Of a stretch of DNA of 64,000 nt, positions 59,651 through 64,000 are shown piece after piece. Within the stretch, counting starts at the first letter, position 1, and the number at the start of each line of letters is the position of its first letter. The DNA comes from Mesobacillus subterraneus. Lineage in GTDB: Bacteria; Bacillota; Bacilli; Bacillales; Cytobacillaceae. A program made the translations under genes and the position numbers. Under the pieces are notes generated by a model that did not search any database, had not been told where the DNA came from, and saw only the letters and a program-made list of their open reading frames with translations. Where the stretch lies: NCBI RefSeq assembly GCF_020524355.2, contig NZ_CP129019.1, forward strand, positions 1,674,001 to 1,738,000. The letters are read 5' to 3'.

Positions 59651-60349
59651 ATGATATCAATTAACCATTTGAGCCACGAATTTGAGATCGGAAAAAAAGG
59701 GAGAAAAACGATCATTCCTGTGTTGAAGGATGTTTCGTTTAAAGTGAACAAAGGAGAAATTGTAACCATCGTAGGCAGGAGCGGTTCAGGAAAATCAACA
59801 CTCCTTAACCTTGTGAGCGGATTTATAAGGCCAAAAGAAGGAGAAATCACGATCAATGGAATCAAGACATCCTCTTTAAATGAAACAAAGTTTGCCGATT
59901 TCCGGATTCAGCATATGGGATTCATTTTTCAAAGCTTTCAACTAATTCCTAGCATGACAGCCTATCAAAATGTAGAGCTGCCTCTAATTTTAAAAGGTGT
60001 CAAAGAGGATGAGAGGAAATTACGAACAAATGAAATCCTTGAGATGGTTGGATTATCTGACTATCAGGATCATTATCCTGGCGAACTTTCAGGAGGGCAG
60101 CAGCAAAGGGTAAGCATCGCTCGTGCACTTATTGTCAACCCGCCAATCATTCTTGCTGATGAACCAACCGGAAGTCTGGACTCGGAGACAGAAGACGATT
60201 TACTCAAATTCATCGTTAAGTTAAACAGAGAGCTTGGCATAACATTTTTAATCATCACCCATGATGACAAGGTAGCGCAAATCGACCATCGTACCATTGA
60301 ATTAAGGGATGGCAAAGTTGTTGAGGAGGTATTCGCAAATGAGGCTTAA
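59651..60349 (+). CDS. ABC transporter ATP-binding protein (MacB/LolD/YtrE type)
   Basis: 232 residues. Walker A 'GRSGSGKST' (about 45-53), Q-loop 'FIFQSFQLIPSMT', signature 'LSGGQQQRVSIARAL', Walker B 'IILADEPTGSLDSET' and H-loop 'ITHDD'. Mechanotransmission-type ATPase that drives an FtsX-like permease without moving substrate across the bilayer. Overlaps the permease by 11 nt. Confidence 0.93.
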   Translation: MISINHLSHEFEIGKKGRKTIIPVLKDVSFKVNKGEIVTIVGRSGSGKSTLLNLVSGFIRPKEGEITINGIKTSSLNETKFADFRIQHMGFIFQSFQLIPSMTAYQNVELPLILKGVKEDERKLRTNEILEMVGLSDYQDHYPGELSGGQQQRVSIARALIVNPPIILADEPTGSLDSETEDDLLKFIVKLNRELGITFLIITHDDKVAQIDHRTIELRDGKVVEEVFANEA

Positions 60350-61685
60350 AGATCAATTTCGATTCGTCAGGCAAAATATGAAAAAGAACCGGACTCGGAT
60401 GTTCATGACCATACTTGCTACGGCTATGAGCGTAGCTTTCCTGATTGTGCTTGCTTCAGTGGGGTTTGGACTGCATAAATCAATCGTAAAAGAAACTCTG
60501 GAAAGAAGGATTGTGACTGAAATTGAGGTACCTGGAAAAGAGGAGTCGAATGGTGGCTTCAGACAGCTGACAGATGAGGATATTTCTTACTTTGAAGAAA
60601 TTGACGATGTCAAGGCTGTAACAAGGCGAAAGAGTCTTCAGCATTATATGTTCGAAGTGGACGACCACTTGACCGATGCCCAGGCAATAGTTGCCCATAT
60701 GCCCTCTGAAACAAAAGCAGGGCTTGAACTTTCGGATGGCTGGCTGCCAAAAGCAGAAACTGAAGTGGTCGTTGGCTATCATTTTGTAGAAAACCTTCGC
60801 CCTAAAAGAGAAGTGTCTGAGGAACTCTATGATGAGAAGGGACAAATAAAAGAAGAATTCCGCTATAAAGACGGTTTGATTGGCAAGAAAATCACTATGA
60901 ATGTTCTTAAGTTTGAAGATGGCAAAGAGATCAAAGAACCGCTGGAAATGACAGTGGTGGGAATCCTAAAGAAACCAACAAAGGATTGGGTTTACGACAG
61001 CATTGTATTTGTTTCCGAAGGAGTTCTTAAACAGGTTGAAGAATTTACGGGTACCCCGCGTGGAATGATGAAAGATCCAAACAATCCTGACATGGAGCTG
61101 CCGGATATCCCTTTTGACCAATATGATCAAGTGAAAATATATGCCAGAGATATGGAATCGGTAAAAGATATCACTGTTGAATTAGAAGATAATAATTATC
61201 CGTCATATTCAGTTATAAATGAGCTCAAAGATGTAAACGTGATGTTTACGATTGTTAAAGCAGGATTGATATTTATAGGAACAATTGCAATTATCATTGC
61301 ATCGATAGGAATTTATAACACAATGACAATGGCTGTTACAGAAAGGGCACCTGATATCGGTATAATGAAGGCGATTGGGGCTAACCCCAAGACAATCAAG
61401 AGGATTTTCCTTCTTGAAAGCAGCTATATTGGATTGATTGGTGCCGCAATTGGAACACTGGTTGCTTATCTCATCAGTTTCATTGTGAATTTTGGACTGC
61501 CTCTCATTATCAAACAGGCGTTCGGTGAAGAACCTCCAGAGGGCTTGATATTCAGTCATATCCCATATACCTTGCCAATCATCAGTTTTACCATCTGCTA
61601 TCTGGTCACGATTCTGTCAGGATTACGTCCAGCACAGCGAGCCACTAAAGTAGATGTCCTACAGGCAATGAGAAGGGAAGTATAA
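60339..61685 (+). CDS. FtsX-like (MacB/YtrF type) ABC permease
   Basis: 448 residues from ATG 60339. TM1 (about 20-42), a ~260-residue extracytoplasmic domain, then three helices with the FtsX signature 'AIIIASIGIYNTMTMAVTER' and 'GIMKAIGANPKTIKRIFLLE'. With the ATPase it forms a four-helix mechanotransmission complex used in antibiotic resistance or envelope signalling. Confidence 0.92.
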   Translation: MRLKDQFRFVRQNMKKNRTRMFMTILATAMSVAFLIVLASVGFGLHKSIVKETLERRIVTEIEVPGKEESNGGFRQLTDEDISYFEEIDDVKAVTRRKSLQHYMFEVDDHLTDAQAIVAHMPSETKAGLELSDGWLPKAETEVVVGYHFVENLRPKREVSEELYDEKGQIKEEFRYKDGLIGKKITMNVLKFEDGKEIKEPLEMTVVGILKKPTKDWVYDSIVFVSEGVLKQVEEFTGTPRGMMKDPNNPDMELPDIPFDQYDQVKIYARDMESVKDITVELEDNNYPSYSVINELKDVNVMFTIVKAGLIFIGTIAIIIASIGIYNTMTMAVTERAPDIGIMKAIGANPKTIKRIFLLESSYIGLIGAAIGTLVAYLISFIVNFGLPLIIKQAFGEEPPEGLIFSHIPYTLPIISFTICYLVTILSGLRPAQRATKVDVLQAMRREV

Positions 61686-61704
61686 GATACTCTATTATAG
61701 AGAA

Positions 61705-61925
61705 CTTCGGCACCAATAAGCCGGTTGGCGCTCGGAAAATCCTGATTATGGAAAAAGTAATCACCAATGAAGCCGATTAGAGACTGGGAAATCCTGATTC
61801 TGGAAAAAAGGATCACCAATGAACCTGATAGGCGTTTAGAATATCCTTATTCTGGAAAAAAAGGTCACCAATAAAACCGATTGGAGACCAGAAAAGCTAG
61901 ATTTTGGAAAAATAAGTCGCCAATA
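61705..61925. repeat. Second 52-bp tandem array, about four units
   Basis: CACCAAT-type unit starts fall at 61711, 61762, 61814, 61866 and 61918 (CGCCAAT): spacings of 51, 52, 52 and 52 bp. Units share CACCAAT..A.CCGAT and TCC..ATTCTGGAAAAA. The sequence is unrelated to the array at 24.8-25.5 kb but has the same period. Lies between the FtsX-like stop and a terminator. Confidence 0.88.
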
Positions 61926-61934
61926 ATATAATAT

Positions 61935-61968
61935 AAAAAGGACCAGTCCCGTAGACTGGTCCTTTTTA
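61935..61968 (+). terminator. Terminator after the FtsX-like gene
   Basis: AAAAAGGACCAGT (61935-61947) and ACTGGTCCTTTTT (61955-61967) form a perfect 13-bp stem. Confidence 0.92.
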
Positions 61969-62122
61969 TGAGCCCTGATTACCCGCCATGTAAAAATGAG
62001 ATGGTGAATGAAGATCTTCTCAAATCGATATTTCTACGCGGAAAAAATATTAAAATCTTTGAACCATTTTTTATATTGGCCGTCTTATAAAAAAGTGCTA
62101 TTTGATAACAGGGGGTAACAGA

Positions 62123-63034
62123 ATGTCGCAAAGTGTAATCGAACTGGATGCAGTTTCAAAATATTTCGGTGACCAAGTGGTACTTAGCAACGTGTCAATG
62201 AGTGTTAAAGAAGGGGATATTGTTGGCCTTCTTGGTCCAAATGGTTCTGGGAAAACTACTATGATTCGACTTATGAATGGTGTGATCAACCAAACAGCTG
62301 GTAAGTTGTCAATCCTTGGCATGGACCCGGGAATCGAAGGAGACACAGTTCGGAAAGACACAGGAATTCTAACTGAAAATGCAGGTCTCTATCATGAAAT
62401 GTCCGGTCTTGATAATCTAATCTTCTTTTCAAAACTATATGGACAGTTTGATCTGAAACAAATCCACCTTTACATAGAGGAATTTGAACTTACACAGCAT
62501 ATGCATAAGAAAGTAGGTGCTTATAGTACGGGGATGAAGCGCAGGTTGGGAATCATCAAGGCGATTCTCCATAAACCTAGACTCCTTTTTCTTGATGAAC
62601 CTACGAATGGGCTTGATCCAGAAGGAATAAAACTGGTGCTTAAGTTTCTCAAGGATTTAAACGAGAAGGAAGGAACAACCATATTTCTTTGTTCGCATAT
62701 CTTGCACCAGCTAGAGCATGTGTGTAAAGAGTACTTTTTTCTAAATGACGGTAAAATTTCAGATTACGGGACAATAAATCAACTGCAAAAAAAGTACGTG
62801 AGACAAATAAAATTGAAAGTTTTTACTAATTTAATGCCCACAGAACCTATATGGGAAGGTTATCCAGTCTTAGTGAAAGATTATCATACTTTGCAGTTTG
62901 TATTGCCTTCGAGTGAACATATAACTCCATTGCTCCAAAAAATCATCAGTAAATTTTGGGTTCACCATGTGGAAATTGAAAATAACGATTTGGAATCCTT
63001 ATATTTTAAGATCAGGAGTGGGGTCAATGAATAA
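62123..63034 (+). CDS. ABC transporter ATP-binding protein
   Basis: 303 residues from ATG 62123 (AGGGGGTAA upstream). Walker A 'GPNGSGKTT', signature 'YSTGMKRRLGIIKAI', Walker B 'LLFLDEPTNGLDPEG' and H-loop 'CSHIL', with a ~90-residue C-terminal extension. NatA/CcmA-like exporter ATPase. Overlaps the permease start by 8 nt. Confidence 0.9.
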   Translation: MSQSVIELDAVSKYFGDQVVLSNVSMSVKEGDIVGLLGPNGSGKTTMIRLMNGVINQTAGKLSILGMDPGIEGDTVRKDTGILTENAGLYHEMSGLDNLIFFSKLYGQFDLKQIHLYIEEFELTQHMHKKVGAYSTGMKRRLGIIKAILHKPRLLFLDEPTNGLDPEGIKLVLKFLKDLNEKEGTTIFLCSHILHQLEHVCKEYFFLNDGKISDYGTINQLQKKYVRQIKLKVFTNLMPTEPIWEGYPVLVKDYHTLQFVLPSSEHITPLLQKIISKFWVHHVEIENNDLESLYFKIRSGVNE

Positions 63035-63857
63035 AAAGTTAATATGGCTTATAGCTGCTAAAGATATCAGGGGAATCACCAGCTCGGCTCAGGTGTGGCT
63101 GGGGATGATCTTATTGCCACTGATTTTTTCGGTGATATTTCCGCTGGCTTTTATTCTCTTGGTTAAAAATGTTCCACTTTCTTCACCAGAGTTGCTTGAT
63201 TTAGTGGACAATGTAGTAAAAGGTCTAAAGGGTACAAAGAGCGGGGAAATAATAGGCAGTCTCCCGAGTTTGGAACACCAAATTATATTCGTGGTTGTGA
63301 ATTACCTGCTTGGTTCGATCTTTTTACTAATACCAACCATCAATGCTATGATGATTGCTCTTCATAGCTTTGTAGGGGAAAAAGAAAAAAGGACCATGGA
63401 AACACTGTTGTTTTCTCCGATTACAGTGAAGGAATTATTTATTGGGAAAGTTCTTTCAGCCTTCATTCCATCAATCATGATTACTTGGGTGAGTTTCTTA
63501 CTGTTTGGAGTCATCACAGTAAGCTTTACTTATAATATGTTTGGTTATTTCATTTTCCCTAATGCGAATTGGCTTATCCTGATGTTATGGGTTGTCCCTG
63601 TCATTACCATCCTCACTATCCTCGTGAATGTGTTCGTCTCTGCCAGGTCAAAAGGATTTCAGGAGGCACAGCAGCTCGGGGGAATCGTAATACTTCCGAT
63701 CATGGCACTCTTTATAGGCCAGGCAACGGGTTTTTTAATCATTAAGCCTTATTTACTTGGTTTAATAGGTCTTATCGTATTATTTTTTAATTTAATCCTA
63801 TTAAAAATGATGACTAAATATAATGATCGAAATACTTTATTTGAAAAGCAAATATAG
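63027..63857 (+). CDS. ABC-2 type permease
   Basis: 276 residues from ATG 63027 (AGGAGTGGGG upstream): TM1 (about 22-46), an external loop, then five helices, with 'ALHSFVGEKEKRTMETLLFS' on the cytoplasmic side as in NatB-type permeases. Partner of the preceding ATPase; exports an unknown substrate (NatAB moves Na+). Confidence 0.88.
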   Translation: MNKKLIWLIAAKDIRGITSSAQVWLGMILLPLIFSVIFPLAFILLVKNVPLSSPELLDLVDNVVKGLKGTKSGEIIGSLPSLEHQIIFVVVNYLLGSIFLLIPTINAMMIALHSFVGEKEKRTMETLLFSPITVKELFIGKVLSAFIPSIMITWVSFLLFGVITVSFTYNMFGYFIFPNANWLILMLWVVPVITILTILVNVFVSARSKGFQEAQQLGGIVILPIMALFIGQATGFLIIKPYLLGLIGLIVLFFNLILLKMMTKYNDRNTLFEKQI

Positions 63858-64000
63858 TTTTAGATAGTACAGAGTCATCACACCCGGTCAAAGGACTGCT
63901 CAGTTAACTGATTAGAGTAGAATATCGAAGGCATCACTGAATCTAAAATGTATAGATTGTTTAACTTTGGAAAAATCTAATCCTATCGATCACATCACAG
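63858..64000. other. Right-edge spacer
   Basis: No gene, hairpin or repeat could be supported in the last 143 bp. Confidence 0.4.

Overview
The window looks like chromosome from a spore-forming member of the Bacillaceae (low-GC Firmicute, Bacillus/Mesobacillus-like). The reasons are A+T-rich spacers, strong AGGAGG-type ribosome sites with many TTG/GTG starts, U-tailed hairpin terminators, and typical genes: racA, a SpoIIP paralogue, an Mta-type MerR regulator, YkoS/YkoT-like genes, a YtrA-type GntR/ABC cluster and several GNAT acetyltransferases. No rRNA, tRNA or CRISPR array was seen. The species cannot be fixed from sequence alone.

Layout. 0.4-2.5 kb: a tight four-gene operon of an ABM-domain protein, a helical protein, a cobalamin-binding protein with a CarH-like Wx9EH motif, and a PAS/STAS (RsbR-like) protein. 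It reads as a B12-based sensory module that may feed a stressosome-type pathway. 2.9-5.7 kb: a secreted subtilase, then an HTH-TPR regulator of the RRNPP type followed by a 30-residue exported pro-peptide gene, a likely uncharacterised quorum-sensing pair. 6.2-8.5 kb: an XPD/DinG-like Fe-S helicase with an N-terminal PD-(D/E)XK nuclease domain. 8.5-11 kb: an accessory island with an intact IS110-family transposase, a non-coding flank carrying a 24-bp inverted repeat, and a ~50-bp imperfect inverted repeat at the island edges. 11-16.7 kb: a hydrolase, a broken mta gene under an intact MerR-type promoter, a DUF1232 protein, an FtsH paralogue and an MFS exporter. 17-22 kb: YkoS/YkoT/GtrA polyprenyl-sugar genes and uppP. 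22-28 kb: a BcrAB-like ABC exporter behind an ECF-type promoter, a GNAT gene, a 52-bp tandem array and a frameshifted class A PBP. 28-38 kb: DUF421, SpoIIP-like, CorA, ZIP, a broken MFS gene, PlsY-like, a broken phi-LC3-type holin, a nitronate-monooxygenase-like gene and a MEDS-domain gene. 38-43.5 kb: a LacI regulator divergent from a 41-residue membrane peptide gene, then a five-gene lipoprotein/DUF350/unknown/glutathionylspermidine-synthase-like/K+-channel cassette and a cold-shock protein. 43.8-55 kb: racA, envelope and unknown genes, GNATs, a class B PBP, a VanW-like protein and an acyltransferase. 55.5-64 kb: an ytr-like GntR-ABC cluster with an ECF sigma gene between its two transporter halves, then a further ABC exporter.

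Two things recur. Five genes (mta, gtrA, class A PBP, MFS, holin) carry a single-base insertion and/or an in-frame stop while the rest of the reading frame is well preserved; this is recent decay or assembly error. Intergenic space carries three repeat classes: a GC-rich dispersed element of about 70-150 bp (longest, compound copy about 360 bp; five clear copies and one degenerate), two unrelated tandem arrays that share a 52-bp period, and a cluster of CGGAGA-type palindromes. The main functional themes are cell-envelope building and export (PBPs, UppP, GtrA/YkoST, SpoIIP-like, VanW, ABC exporters) and signalling.
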